A stretch of 64,000 nt of DNA from Dendrolimus kikuchii (GCA_019925095.2 CM034403.1:8313690-8377689), one strand, 5' to 3'; positions 34,039 to 46,914 are shown, counted from the first letter of the stretch. Numbers and translations: made by a program. The notes: generated from the sequence alone by a model not told the origin.

Positions 34039-34840
34039 CTTTTATTGAGTGATTGAATATTATTTCCTTGAGTAAGGAAATATGTATATTTATCTTCGTC
34101 CTTGCGATTAGTAACTGTGTATCTATTAAAATTCGACCTAAAAAAATAATATTTCAAAAACTATACATCACTCACTGTATTATAGTTTTTACTGAGTGAT
34201 TGTCATTATTTACTATTATTTCCATGAGTGCGGTAATATATGCATATTCGTCAGTACGATTAGCAACTTTGTATCTATTCAAATTCTACCTAAAGACAAT
34301 AACTCTTCGAAAACTATACATAACTCCCTGTTTTATAGTTTTTATTGAGTGATTGTCATTCCAATATATTAATTATTACACACTACACTAACTATATTTA
34401 GTGTTATTATTTCCATGAGTGAAGTAATACATGTGTCTTTGTCCTTGAGATTAGCAACTTCGTATTTATCTAAATCAGTTTTTTTATTGCATGAGTTCAG
34501 CAGACAGGCAGATGGCTCACCTGATGGAAAGCGGTTACCATCGCCTATGGACATTTGTAACACCAAAGGTGCTTCAAATGTGCTGCCGCTCTCCAAAAAG
34601 AGACTGGAACCTGGCCACTAATACCGGAACACCACTCAACACAAGGCATACTCTAGACCAGGGATGTTAGTCATCCAGACGGGCAAATGTCCAAGTACCT
34701 GGCTGTGGGTTGTTTTGTCGCCTCTTACGACAGGCCGCCCGACCGCAGGAAATTGTATTCTTTCTCCGTTTCTGCACGGATAAAGACCTAACCTACCACC
34801 TAAGGACAATAATCCTTCTAAAACTATACATCACTCACTG
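34039..34840. repeat. Three-unit tandem repeat, third unit interrupted
   Basis: Units of about 145-155 bp start at about 34039, 34183 and 34336. Each has TTTTTATTGAGTGATTG (T/C variant in unit 2), then ATTTCC(A/T)TGAGT, a CGATTAGCAACTT-like block and AAAACTATACATCACTCACTG. The third unit is split by a GCAGGA element at 34479-34782, with its end resuming at ACCTAAGGACAATAATCC. Confidence 0.8.
34479..34782 (-). mobile_element. GCAGGA element inside the tandem repeat
   Basis: T-run, GCATGAGTTCAGCAGACAGG through TCTGCACGGATA. It lacks part of the GGTTGTTATGGCGACATAC block. It lies within the third tandem unit, so it postdates the array. Confidence 0.88.
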
Positions 34841-36300
34841 ACAGCCGAATGGGCGGACGAATAATGAAGATCTCCTACAAACTATAATACGCCATCTAAA
34901 TGCACCGTCGACAGGCATAAACAATTGAAATAATTATCAGGATAAACCCCGGGATCAACCGGGAAAGCCCCCGAGATTTTCAACCCTTCAAGAACATCTT
35001 GACGGCGCGTCTTATGTAAATTTGGGAAAGTTATCAGCGCTGGATACATTTGCATAAGTATTGATTGATTATAATTTAAAATGTACTTTAAAGGTAAGGA
35101 ATAAAGTTTAGTTTTCTCACGAGGATTATCGCCTTGTTGTACAGTAAGAGTGAATGGTAATAGCTGCTCTATTTGGCCTGCTTCGTATGATACAGCAAGT
35201 TGTTTTGTTTAGCCTTTTAAGTGTAGTTTTGTTGTCATATTGTCATCAGTAATAATCGAATACAGGATGTATAATGTATGAATGTATTACATGAGGAATA
35301 ATAATGTACTATATATGTAGGTAGTTCAGTAATAAAATCAGTCTGATCACGGAAAGTACTTGTGTGTGTTTTATTACCCATAAACCATAATAAGAGGCTT
35401 AAATACTATAGTATTGAAGTCCACTATAATAATATCGAGTAGGGCCTGTTTCGTTAAAGTTTAAACGTTTTTATATAAGAAACAATAAGCTACCTTATTG
35501 CTGAAAAAAATTTCTTTAATTTTACCGCAACTTCCATCAGCAAAAATGCAGATAAATATTTTACCTATTGTACTGACTCTTTGTATACATAGTTTAAAAA
35601 TTATAAAGCTAAGTCCTTTCATACCGATTTCATATTTCGTTCACTTTTCCACTTCTACTGTTTTTATTAAATGTAATTTAGAGTCTTATTGCTTTTCAAG
35701 TGACTTCACTCACATCACATTTCGTTTCAAATTTTGCATTTTCCACAATTAACTGTAAATTTTATATTCATCTCTAGTCTCTTAAATCTTTACATTCCCA
35801 AGGCTTTGAAAAGAACAAACATATAAAAATCAATACAGTTTTTTACTTTATACGATTATATAGTAGGAATGGATATAAATGTAAAGCTATGAAAATCCCT
35901 TATCTTATAAGTTATTTCTAACAAAATCTAAGAATGCAATGAATCATGACACATAAAAACAATATCACCTGACCAATTCGTATAGGATTAGCAAATGTAC
36001 AGCCATAAAACATGGATGGGGTACTTTTGTTGACCCCTTCCACATAAATTGTAAGTGAGATTGCCATTGTGAGCACCGGGGTGAAGGATATGCTCGGACA
36101 CGGGGAATGTTCAAAGGTCTGCCTTTGACCGTTTTGGCTGGAAGAAAGGGCTCATTTTCATTAGCTGTCTATGCTTGCTAAGTACGTATCCACATACATG
36201 AAGATTTATTTATACAGAGGCACTCAAAGTTTTACTGTAAATATATATACCACTGTTAGATTCGGCCATCCATAATTTAGGTAATTGACAATAAATTTTT
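34841..36300. other. AT-rich intergenic stretch
   Basis: No gene supported. An 84-codon frame at 35498-35752 is A/T-driven and without motif. A GC-richer patch is at 36050-36140. Confidence 0.3.
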
Positions 36301-36610
36301 ATTCGTACAGGAACGGAGAAAGAATGCAACTTCCTGCGGCCAGGCGGCCTGTCATAAGAGGCGGCAAAACAACCCACAGCCAGGTGGTAGGGCATTCACC
36401 CGACTGGATGGCTACCACCCCTGGTCTAAATTATGTCGCCATAACAACCTTGCGTTGTGTTCCGGCATTAATGACCAGATTCCAGTCTCCCTTAAGAGAG
36501 CAGCAGCGCATTTGTAGCACCTTTGGTGTTGCAAATGTCCATAGGCGATGGTAACCGCTTTCCATCTAGAGGGCCGTCTGCCTGTCTGCTGAATTCCTGC
36601 AATAAAAAAA
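36301..36610 (+). mobile_element. GCAGGA element, full length
   Basis: ATTCGTACAGGAACGG through TTCCTGCAATAAAAAAAA. Sense frame of 89 codons open across most of the element. Confidence 0.92.
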
Positions 36611-38499
36611 ATATAGAGATACCACGCTTATTTTGCGCAATTAACGGATTTCACACTTCGGCAATCTTGACATATATGTTCCTACAGAATGTTCTTCACC
36701 GACAGCAGATGGCACTTCTAATAATATGCATATTAGGTCACAAAACTGCCTAGTGCCTATACAATGCTCCAAATTAAAATTCGAATTCTCGACATTGCAG
36801 TGAAATGGAGGTTTCTTAGCTACTTCATTCTCACGATTTATCAGTTTATAGAAAGCATAGACCAAAAGAAGGTTACATAGCAATACTAAGTTATAAAGCG
36901 TTAAAATACCGGCGGAATCTTATTAGAATTTGCCTAGATCTAGAAACAATTTGAATAGAAAAACGTTTAATTTAAAGTAGAAGTTAAGGACAACAAGAAA
37001 TAATGCCCATATGATGATGATTTAACCTAAAATAAAATTAAGTATATTAAAATTTACATTTTTCAGTGTTACAAAGAGACTGGTAATAGAACAGATTAGA
37101 ATAAAACATACTTTATTAGATAACATTGAAGAAAGTTAAGTAAAAAAAAACAAATAGGTCATATTACTAAAAGCAATGTGTTTGAGATAACTTTAGAATG
37201 GGCTAGAAAAAATTGTGAAACGTGTGGGTTTGCAATATAACTACTTAGTTGAATTATGCTTTTCCATAGTTTGCCGAATGTCTATACAATAATGAAGACA
37301 GTTGGTTCATTTGCTTTCGCTCGTGTCATCATTGAATCTTTACACATTAAACTATTTCCTTATACCTTCACGTGGATAAAAAGTATCCTATGTTATAGGA
37401 AAAACACATATTAATATACAAAGTATACACCGTTCACAATATAACGCTAGTTTATAGTCTGATTACTTAAATTAATAATTTTTTTGATGTTTATCTTTAT
37501 AATTAAAGCCATTTGGCAACCACTGCCTTCGTTAACGAATGTCGGGTATCCTCATGGCCCTTCGTTTGAAGCATGAGGCATTTTTTGCTCGCACCTGCAT
37601 TCCACAAGAACATAGCCGAGTATTCCGGAAAGGCAACGGTGTAAGCATATGGAATTTATATGTAAGACGGTCTGTATATAAATCACGCGTATTCTATATT
37701 ACGAAAACATCTAATTTGACATCATTGCAAAAAGCTTTGCGTATTTTCTGGATCTAGCTGGAATCAACTGTGATAAATATTCAGGTTATAAATTAATTTT
37801 AAAACAAATATGCACTAAACGAAACAACACTCTTTTAACTTCCACCCCAGCCTAAAAAAATAATTTTATTACTGTAGCAGTTGGGAAAGTCACATTTCAC
37901 CATTGAGATTTTCCAGACAAACAATAATTCTTGCTTAAAAACTATCAATATTTTTGACATATGCTAGTTAAGATACAGCTTTACATATTATATATAAAAA
38001 CAAAAATTTTATACGTATATACACTTATGTTTATTAGAGTTCCGTTGCCTATTTCACAAAAAGTGAACCCTTATTAAAAGAGAAACGTTCGTCGATGAGT
38101 CCCCCTATTTTTGTAATGAAAAAATTTGGGAAAAAGATTGTAATAAACCTTAAATTCATTTTCAACAAAAATTGATTAGAGCATTTTGAATAGTTTTTAA
38201 GGTAAGTGGTATATTCCAATAGATTCTTTGTTTGCGGTTTCGTATGCAAATCACAAAAACAGGCGACGATTGTAGCACCGACGAAACCCTTCAGTGTGCG
38301 TGGTTCAACACGTACTTGGCCAATGTCTTTGACAACTGCATACCGCAACATTATCTTCCAAAACCAACATATAATTATTTTTTTTGAGCTTTAACAGTCA
38401 TTTAAATTCAACACGTTACATACTATTAATTGATTGCATGAATGAGTGAATGAAAACATTTTATTGTTCAAGAAAAATGAAAACTACGTTCTTAAAAAC
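36611..38499. other. AT-rich intergenic stretch
   Basis: No supported gene. Opposed frames of 62 and 100 codons at 38049-38394 overlap without recognised domains. GAGTTCCGTTGCC at 38037 is a GGTTCCGT-type trace. Confidence 0.3.
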
Positions 38500-38575
38500 T
38501 AGGTACAATGATTGTTGATCAAAGGGCGGCTTTATCGCTTAAAGGGATTTCTTCCAGACAATCCCATATCCTAAA
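38500..38575 (-). mobile_element. LINE-Z 3' end fragment
   Basis: Antisense of the LINE-Z end: GTACAATGATTG, AAAGGGCGGCTTTATCGCTT, then TTCTTCCAGACAATCCC. Confidence 0.5.
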
Positions 38576-39115
38576 GAAAATATTAAAATCTGTTCTGGCA
38601 AAGACATGCTATAATATTATAAGTTAGAGTAAGTTATTTGAAGTTATAAACATTATTCGAATATTCTTAGAAGCTATATAAAATAATTAGCCCCCCCAAA
38701 AAATTCGAATCCAAAACCAAGCTAATAATTCGGCGTTGAGTTTAACAACTCTAATTATAAATTCCAATTAGATATTTGTCTGATGTTTCCTTTCTCTGCA
38801 AATTCTCTGAGGTCCAAACAATAATTGTTATCGGTGGGCACCCAAGCGAGCCCTTTGATTCCTTTAGGGAATTATTCGAATCGTCCCTTCCCTTAGTTCC
38901 CAGTTGAGTTTACTAAAGACGGGATAGCTCTCTTTTTGATGTATATGTAACCATTTCCTACGACGTAAAAGATGTGTGCATGTGCAGACATAATATATCT
39001 TTACACTATTGAAATATCTTTTTGTCGAAAAGGGGTTTTGGACTGCAAGGTGCTGGTTTTTTAAATGTGATATGTGTGTAACTCAATTTTTGTGTGTTTT
39101 GTGTCTGCGGTCTCC
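38576..39115. other. AT-rich intergenic stretch
   Basis: No feature recognised. Confidence 0.3.
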
Positions 39116-39350
39116 TTTTTTTTTTTATTGCAGGAGATCGGCAGACAGGCAGACGGCCCACTTGATGGAAAGCGGTTACCATCGTCTATGGACATTTGCA
39201 ACAGCAAAGTTGCTACAAATGCGCTGCTGCTCTCTGAAGGGAAACTGGAAACTGGTCACTAATGCCGGAACACAACTCAAGGTTGTTATGGCGACATACT
39301 TTAGACCAGGGGTGGTAGCCATCCAGTCGGGCAAATGCCCTACCACCTGG
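39116..39350 (-). mobile_element. GCAGGA element, 5'-truncated
   Basis: T-run, GCAGGAGATCGGCAGACAGG through CCCTACCACCTGG, then an abrupt switch to unrelated CGACCTTTAGG. The 5' tip half is missing. Confidence 0.9.
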
Positions 39351-39884
39351 CGACCTTTAGGCCGGCCCGTCTTTTTTCTTACACTAATATGACACTTTTT
39401 TTTAAATTACGCATAGGTTCGCGTTTGACCATTATCTCGCTCGATTTAAGCGAAGATGTGGTCTAAGATCAAGCACGCTTACCTAGAAGGTACCTATTAC
39501 ACATACACACATACACACACACACCCACTGGGATTTCTTTATTTTAAAGCGGCGATGCAGATCAGAATGAGGAATAAGAATATTTAAATTAATTATTCGG
39601 ATGCGAAAGGAAGCGTTACGAGAATAGAGAGACCGCGGTAAATCGAAAACAAAAAAATGACACTGACTGACAACTACTTTGACATCTATTCTTTTTTTTT
39701 ATTTTACGCAGTAACAGGGTTATGGTCTTTACATATATATCAAATTAAATTAAATGTGAATTCAAAATTATCTGCAACAGCGGTTTGGTCGAGCTTATAA
39801 TTTATAGTGAACATATTTGTTAGGTTAGTTCAAAAATTGAAGCTTGAAATCAAATTAATTCCACTATATAAAAAAATTATGTGT
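39351..39884. other. AT-rich intergenic stretch
   Basis: A short (CACA)n-like patch is at 39500-39525. No gene. Confidence 0.3.
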
Positions 39885-40110
39885 TCACACGCAGCAGAAG
39901 TGAAACAAAGTGTCTCAAGGGGTGGGAGGATTCTAAATTTCGTGACGTCACATTTCATATATAATATCGTTATAATATATTTAAACTTTAAAACATGAAA
40001 TTTGAAGTATTAAGTCCTATAGATTTATGTGTTTATCTTTTTTTAGTGTCGCTTTTTCAATTCATCGAGTTTCAAATAACAAATATTCTAAAGAAGTCGT
40101 CTCACTTCAA
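39885..40110 (+). mobile_element. Element E, short copy
   Basis: TGTGTTCACACGCAGCAGAA, GTGAAACAAAGTGTCTC, then TTTTTAGTGTCGCTTTTTC and TCGAGTTTCAAATAAC, TCTAAAGAAGTCGTCTC. Same ends as 11165-11525 with a shorter middle. Confidence 0.55.
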
Positions 40111-40139
40111 TAACTTCATAAAGACAAGAAAAGAAGAAA

Positions 40140-40186
40140 GCGTGTAGGTATAACACACATTAGGCATGTGTGTTATACCTACACGC
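40140..40186. repeat. Perfect 21-bp-arm hairpin
   Basis: Arm 40140-40160 and arm 40166-40186 are exact inverted complements with a 5-nt loop TAGGC. The arms begin GCGTGTAGGTATAAC. It lies just past the right end of element E. Confidence 0.95.
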
Positions 40187-40199
40187 ACATTGAAAAAAA

Positions 40200-41224
40200 A
40201 AATTAACTCACAACCACATAGCGGTCATTTCTACTAATACCATAGTTTTTTTGTGATTTCGCTCTACCATTGTTTTCCGGATTACAACATACCTGCCACT
40301 CAAATTTAATCCATATAGACATGCCCCCTTTTCCATAAAAATCACAATGGCAATAATAATGCGATAATGAATGTTTACTTGTCTTTAACGAATCGATAAA
40401 ACTCGTGTAAGTATTATGAATAAGGGGGTTGGTAGTGACAAAAGAATAATAAGGTAAATAGAGATTTACGACTGCATAAAACACATTGAACTTACAAGAT
40501 CGTTAGTCTATCACTGTACTAGGCTAACGCTTCGAAGTCTTAGCAGACATTCCATTAGTGTCGGTCTTATAAGAGACTAGCATCTGAAGGTTCCCCTTAA
40601 ATTAGAATTCCGAAGAAAATCCAAATGGATTCCCGTATACTTCGTTTCTAATATGAACATTCACCTCTCTAAGACTTTGATAGTGTGTTTTCATTTAACC
40701 ACATTTTACAGCCGACTGACTTGCAAGCTCATCTCTTCAACTTTGTTTACATTGTACTGATGTTTATTGAATTAATTATATACTCGCTATAAACGGATCT
40801 TGAGTTTTTATTAGAGGAACTTTGAAAAAAATAATAAACAAATGTTTCCTAATGGGCTATTACCACGTGTGAAAGTAATTTTGTAGTTTCCTAAAATACT
40901 AATTTTTTTTCTACTGTTTGATTGCTAAACTAGTACCTATTATTATTAACGTTATAGGATGGAGCGACATTGTTATTATATTTTTCTCTAACTTCTAAGC
41001 ATGTTATGTAAAGAATAACATTCAAATCTAGCATTATAGGAATATGAAAAACCTAGAAAACAGTTGGTAAAATTATAAAAACACTTTCTACCTTCTAAAC
41101 AATAATATTAAAAAGTAAACGTTCCGTAGCAATGTTTACAGTCCCAGACGTCAAAAAACATAAGAAACATTTCAGGTATCAATAAATTAAAAAGAAAAAA
41201 CTAACAAAGGCACAGATCAAACCA
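40200..41224. other. AT-rich intergenic stretch
   Basis: A 93-codon minus-strand frame at 40203-40484 has no recognised motif. Otherwise nothing. Confidence 0.3.
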
Positions 41225-42030
41225 GGATTTAAAATTTTTATTTATGTCTATAACAGGCTCCGTCTAAGCGTAGTACATTTACAAATGACAAATGATGAGA
41301 CTATAAATCTAGGAAATGACGAAAAAGAAGAAATGCGCAATTCAAAAACTTTACAAAGCCAGATAACTGACGAGTGTATGAAAGAAAAAAATATGACAAA
41401 TGCAAGTCAAGCAAGGAATAAAAAAAAAATGGGGATATATGTGTCAATTAATATTTATGTCACAGGCTTCGTCTCTCCAGTAAGTCAATAACACTATCAT
41501 AATATTATAGAAAAAAGAGAAGTAGAAGAGAAAGAACTGCCCTACATGCCACACTATAACAAAAAGAAACTAGAATGACGTTAAGAAAAAATGTCGAGTC
41601 TATAGCTGATGTGGTTTTAGAATCTACTGCCTCGTCTTGCTGCGGGAAGGAAAATAAAATTGCACGGAGAACACACATGCAGTATGTCGACTCCTGAGCC
41701 ATCCTCATCAGCAGATTTATATACTTGGTTATTTACAAAAAATTTAGTTCACAAACAGACTTTCCACAAATCAATGCAATAAAACGAAAAAGCTGATAAA
41801 CGCACAGGTTAAGCAAGGAGTCAAAAAATCCGAAAAAATTAACACTTCTGCCACAGACTCCGTCTCAGTGTAATACATTCATTAATTTTAACGTAGAGGT
41901 ATATGATGAAACTATAAATGTAGGAAATTATGAAACAGAAGAAATGCGGAGAGCAAAGAACTTTAGAAAGCAATGTGATCTAATTGACGAGTGTACGTCA
42001 GATCAAAACGTAGAAAATGAGACTTAACAC
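41225..42030 (+). repeat. Degenerate direct repeats
   Basis: The motif ACAGRCTYCGTCT recurs at about 41255, 41463 and 41859. Around the first and third, long blocks align: GATGAGACTATAAATCTAGG against GATGAAACTATAAATGTAGG, then GAAGAAATGCG and TGACGAGTGTA. Likely a decayed duplicated segment, possibly part of the adjacent Harbinger-type transposon. A 68-codon frame at 41285 is of low complexity. Confidence 0.4.
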
Positions 42031-42077
42031 GATCAGAAAACAAATAACAGTGATCATATCACATGTAAAGCGCCTTA

Positions 42078-42390
42078 AAAAAAACTTGTATTCTAATAAT
42101 TTGGAAAAGATTCCATTATCTCCTTCCTTGCCACAAGAGCCAATATCCACACAATGAATTTACGGTCAGCGTCTGTTAAAGCCATTAAATACGGGAAAAT
42201 ATTGTTTATAGTTGTAAAACAAAGTACCATAACTAGGTGGATTTTGTATACGGCAGTATTTACCATTCAATGCTCCACAACAATTCGGTAAATTCCATTT
42301 TGTTGAAAAATCTGTCGCCACATTTTCTAATTTACCTTTAGTGACTTTTGATAAATATATAGTTATGAGATGATCGCATATTGTTTTCAA
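42078..42390 (-). pseudogene. Harbinger (PIF) transposase fossil, DDE_Tnp_4 domain
   Basis: The minus-strand frame (42166-42390) ends WNLPNCCGALNGKYCRIQNP, PSYGTLFYNYK, matching the first catalytic block of Harbinger nucleases (usually GAxDGKH...SGSLYYNYK). Shifting frame twice downstream gives MALTDADRKF and VDIGSCGKEGDNGIFSKL, the second-aspartate block. The canonical first Asp is Asn here. With two frameshifts and one altered catalytic residue it is dead. HARBI1-like host genes have the same fold, but the damage argues against one. Confidence 0.8.
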
Positions 42391-42409
42391 TGTCTCTTGG
42401 GTTATAATC

Positions 42410-42414
<5 letters not shown>

Positions 42415-42477
<63 letters not shown>

Positions 42478-42487
42478 TATATATAAA
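42415..42487. repeat. (AT)n microsatellite
   Basis: About 60 bp of uninterrupted AT, ending next to a Helitron insertion. Confidence 0.95.
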
Positions 42488-42879
42488 TCAACTGCTGTTC
42501 GTTAGTTTCGCTAAAACTCGAGAACGACTGGACTTGAACTGATTTGGCTAATTTTGGTTTTGAATTATTTGTGGAAGTCGAGGGAAGGTTTAAAAGGTGA
42601 GTAAATATGAAAAAAAATGCTTAGAATATATTAAAAACAACAATTTCGCTTTCCCTTAGAAACTATTCCTACCTAGCAAACATTTGATGTTCGTACCGTC
42701 CTTTAGAAATCAATGAAATTTAAAAGTCGTTAAGAAATCAAATTAAATTTAAAAGTGAAGTTTTTTTTTCATATTTCTGATTTTGAATGTCAAACGTTTG
42801 ATGTTCGTCCCGTCGTTCAAATATCAACGTTTTTTATTTATTGATTCTGAGGCGGTACAAAGTTTGCCGGGTCAGCTAG
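42488..42879 (+). mobile_element. Helitron-1 copy (non-autonomous)
   Basis: A|TCAACTGCTGTTCGTTAG ... GGGTCAGCTAG|T. Same ends and body as 12834-13249, slightly shorter. Both copies lie beside AT-repeat sequence. Confidence 0.87.
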
Positions 42880-43655
42880 TTGACAAATATTGATGAGAAA
42901 AACGAATTTCAATTGCAAGTGAACGCAACCTTTCCCCGGTTGCCAAATATCTGTACACAGATCTAAACATTAAATGAAGTATTTTTTATAATTTCAGACA
43001 TCAATCAGATGAGGTGCAGGCAGGGCTATGTCGTCGGTCACATCCGACATGTGGCCACATAGACCATGGCCTAGACACATTCGCAATTGGTCGCGTACAG
43101 CGTCACGGTGTACACAGCTGCGGGCGTTTGTAACAGACCATCGCCTTAATTTTTTATATTTGAATATGACAATGCAATATACTATACCGTACAAGTATTT
43201 ATGGGGATCGACAGCGCTTTAAACACACACCCTTACACAAAAGGCATTCTCGTACACGTCCAAGCCATTATCCCCTCACGAGTGAAGCAGACTTTGTTTT
43301 AAAATGTAGAAAATTAAAGTTTCTTTTTTCGGTGGAACAATTCTAAACTCGACAACAACTTGTATTTTAGGAACGCCCTCACATGTTTGCGGAAGTTTAA
43401 AAAGTTCAGTTGGGACTTCGGAGTGGTGATTCGTTTCTCTTTATAAGCCGCAGTACGGTTCAAATATTTTAATTGCTCTACGGTTACGGGTCTGGAGCGC
43501 TTATGATGAAAGGATCTGCGTGTATTATATAGATATGGTTAGAGGTATACACAGCGTTTAGAAAGTAACGGTTTCTGACCTCATTTGCATATTATTACAA
43601 TTACCACGTACTAAAGGTAAAGCAAAAATTTGTTATGCAACCTGCACATTAAAAT
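42880..43655. other. Intergenic stretch
   Basis: Opposed frames of 64-66 codons at 42994-43222 overlap a GC-richer patch (CATCCGACATGTGGCCACAT). No domain recognised. Confidence 0.3.
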
Positions 43656-43770
43656 ACCCGATGTGTCAAACCCGCCAAGCCGCCATAGACCAGCGTGACG
43701 GCTATACTGTACACTACCCTAAAAATGGGAGGCTCAAGTTCAGCAGTGACACGTTTATAACCTACATATT
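43656..43770 (+). mobile_element. SINE-2 body fragment
   Basis: CCCGATGTGTCAAACCCGCC, AAGCCGCCATAGACCAGCG, CGGCTATACTGTACACTACC and GACACGTTTATAACC follow the minus-strand order of 7238-7370. The 116-codon frame starting here begins inside the SINE and is not a gene. Confidence 0.6.
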
Positions 43771-45302
43771 TAATTATGATACTTGCAAAAAAGTACTTTT
43801 CATTTCTCATATTCTGAGAGTATGCCTGGAGTTGCCTGGTCACAGGGATGAAAACAGTACTTTTCGTCCCTGGGAAACGATTTTCCCGACTGTCAAAAAA
43901 TGTAAAAATGCGAAAAAAATTAAAAGATGCTATGCTAACCATAGACAATACATACGATTCTTATCCCAACTTTTTTTTACAGCCACTGTTAAATCGCAGC
44001 ATAAATTCTAATAAAAAAATATCAACAATTTTGTAACATAAGTTTTATATACTTATCATTTACTTTTTATTAAATTATTATTTAACTTTAAACATTTGTG
44101 CTAAATATTTACTATCAACAGTGACGAAAAAATACTGGTTGGTACAGTAGCAAGTGGCAAGCAGAAAAAGAAATTTACTTGACGTTTCATATGTGACGTA
44201 TTAAATGAGTTGATCAGATTTATAGATGGATTTAACGCCTGATTTCATTAATAAAGTAGCTGTTTGTTTAACTAAGCAGTTTTTATTTATTTTCCACATA
44301 TTCGAAACAAAAAGCAAAGTGTTAACCTCGGGTAAACGGCGACTTAGGCACTCGAAGTATTAACGCCCATGCTACGCTCGTGCGCTAAACCATCTCATGC
44401 CTAAATAGGTCACTTTGATCTCTCTTGTGACAATCTACTATTAAATCTAAATATACCAAATCAAGTGCAGTAAGAAAAATTGTTATCAGACAGCATGATT
44501 CCTCTGCAAAATACAATCCCTCCGTATTCAGCCTATATATCAATTATCATATTGTATTACTGAGCCTATTGTAATCCGTATTTGCTTTCTTCAATAAATC
44601 TTTTGCATAACGCTAAATCCTGGAATACAATAAGTCTATCTATCTATCTATAAGCAATACGTCTATAATGCCTATAATATTGCAAACATTTATCAGTAAT
44701 TCTAATTTACACGAGCTGCGCTATTAAAAATGACTATAAATTAATTCATTATTTCTTAACAGCCAAGTCACCTCAACATCGTTCAATAAATAGTTACAGA
44801 TCTTTGAACTTACTATTAGATATTGATCATCAAAAGAACTTAATGCTTTTTAGCTCTCATAAAATTAAGAGGAAAAAGATTTGAGTTTTAATGCTAGCAA
44901 TTTCCTCGCGTTCCAAGAAAATTTTGTGATTTGTTTGAAAAACAGATATATCACCACAAGATTGTGTATCTGCTTTTCGTATTACTTACGTATTGTCTAA
45001 ACTATAAAGAAAACGCGTCTGTGCATAAAATATATTAAAAATTAACGTAGCACAGGATGTCCTGTTGGCTGTAAATTTAAAATAATCATTTTAAATTTTC
45101 TGTTTGTCAGTTTGTTTTGTAATTTAAATAGGATATTTATTTTATGACGTTGAAATTTTTAGCTTTTGTTCTTGTACATTTTCTTTATCATATGGATTTG
45201 GGTGATATTTGTATCTAATCGGTGTCTATTATTCATGAATATTTAAGTTTTAAAATAATCTTCTAGCAAGTATGTGTCAAATTTTCTTTTACTGAAATAC
45301 TT
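43771..45302. other. AT-rich intergenic stretch
   Basis: No gene. 44320-44400 (TTAACCTCGGGTAAACGGCG...CCCATGCTACGCTCGTGCG) looks like a repeat fragment. A short (CTAT)n is at 44637-44652. Confidence 0.3.
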
Positions 45303-45375
45303 ACATACATAGATACATAACTTCACGCCAGTTCCCTTGCGGGGTAGGCACGAACAACAGAGCGCCATTTCTTTG
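45303..45375 (-). mobile_element. LINE-Y 3' end
   Basis: Antisense: ATACATAGATACATAACTTC, ACGCCAGTTCCCTTGCGGGG, TAGGCACGAACAACAGAGC. Confidence 0.65.
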
Positions 45376-46914
45376 ACTGACGCCAAATATAAATAGTTAA
45401 AATTCTAAATAATTAAGAATTAATTATTTACTAAACTCAAACCGAACTCTTGTTTAAAAAAATCAGTATTCTACAAACATTGTTTCTTTTTAAACAACCT
45501 TATACGTTTTGAAAATAAAATTGCATAGCAAAAGATGCATTACCCATTAATTTCAACGTCGAATCCCTACCGAACAGCTTAGACAATGATGTATATATTT
45601 TAATGAATGAATGAAGACAATAGGTGGCGAGATACTACCTCCCAAAGTCACGAAAATTGTGTCTTCCGTTTTCTAAATTTTAATCTATAAGGTGGAAAAT
45701 TCTGAAAAAAAAATCAAGTTGGCAGAACTAACAAACTAATTTCAACAAAAACTTTGAACAATGTTATTTCGCTATTCTTATAATTATGATATATTTTTTA
45801 TGCTTTTTTATGGTTAACAAGCACTTAATATTTTTTTCAATTAAAGACCATGGCAAATACATGAACGTGATGCTATACAGATAATAGATATCGGTGCTAG
45901 AGCATCCGATAAGATTGGACATTTGTTTAAATCATCAAAAATGTCCAATCTCATATACATGTAAATATAATATTTATTAATGATTAGGATATCGGTGTGC
46001 ACATCACATAAAAGATAAGGTTTCTGTATATATAGTCAAAGTTAAATTAGGAACCATGAAGAAATATACTGCAAGAGTACAAGAACTCGTCGTCTTATTT
46101 TGTACTCCCCTCACGACGATTGAGCCATGGGCTCTCGCCAGTGGTGCGTCACCCCTATCCAATGGGATAACCATCACCATCATCACCACACAACTAACTT
46201 AAGCCCCCACAAGTGGTGATACCGTTAAAGAACGTCAAGCAGAGTCATCTTCAAAGAGTTAGTAAGCAAATAGCCGACCAAGAATAAACCTCAGCATACT
46301 ACGACTGAGTAAGCAATCATCATTGGGCATTATAGATCCCTCTGAAGAATATCAGACAATCTTCAAGTAAACAAATAACCAACCGGATCAGCTGTCATCA
46401 TGGATACTACGAAGCTGCTAACAAACATTTTTGAATCTATAAGATGTAAGCTGACCATACAACATGGGGCAAAACAGACCGGCCGAAGAATACTTTTCAA
46501 ATTTCAAGATGCAACTGCAATGCAAGCACTTCGAAGTAATAATCGCAAGTTCCTGCCAAATATTATAAATGAATTTTAACTTGTAACAAACGGGTTAATA
46601 GGAGGAGCATAGCTTAATTTTTATATCAATTTCTTTATGATGCATAACAAAAATACATCCAATGTGGTGAAGCAGGAACGGAAATTATTGCAATATTTTT
46701 ATAATAGAATTGCATCGTTATTCTTAAAGGTCGTTTTGAGGTTGCTTTTTAAATAGTCATATGATCGAATGCAGCTGTTTTTATAGTTTTTATCTGAGCC
46801 GTGATTGGGTTGAAGAAATTATATTTATCCAAAATTCCATTCTAATTCGCTCACCATTGATATTAATCATCTCCAGTCATGCAGTTTATACATATACCTT
46901 ATATTATAAATATG
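45376..46914. other. AT-rich intergenic stretch
   Basis: No supported gene. 46085-46200 is somewhat GC-richer with a 61-codon minus-strand frame lacking any motif. Confidence 0.3.

Noticed and set aside
43661..44011. 116-codon plus-strand frame
   Set aside because: Its first third is SINE-2 sequence and the remainder is A/T-driven.
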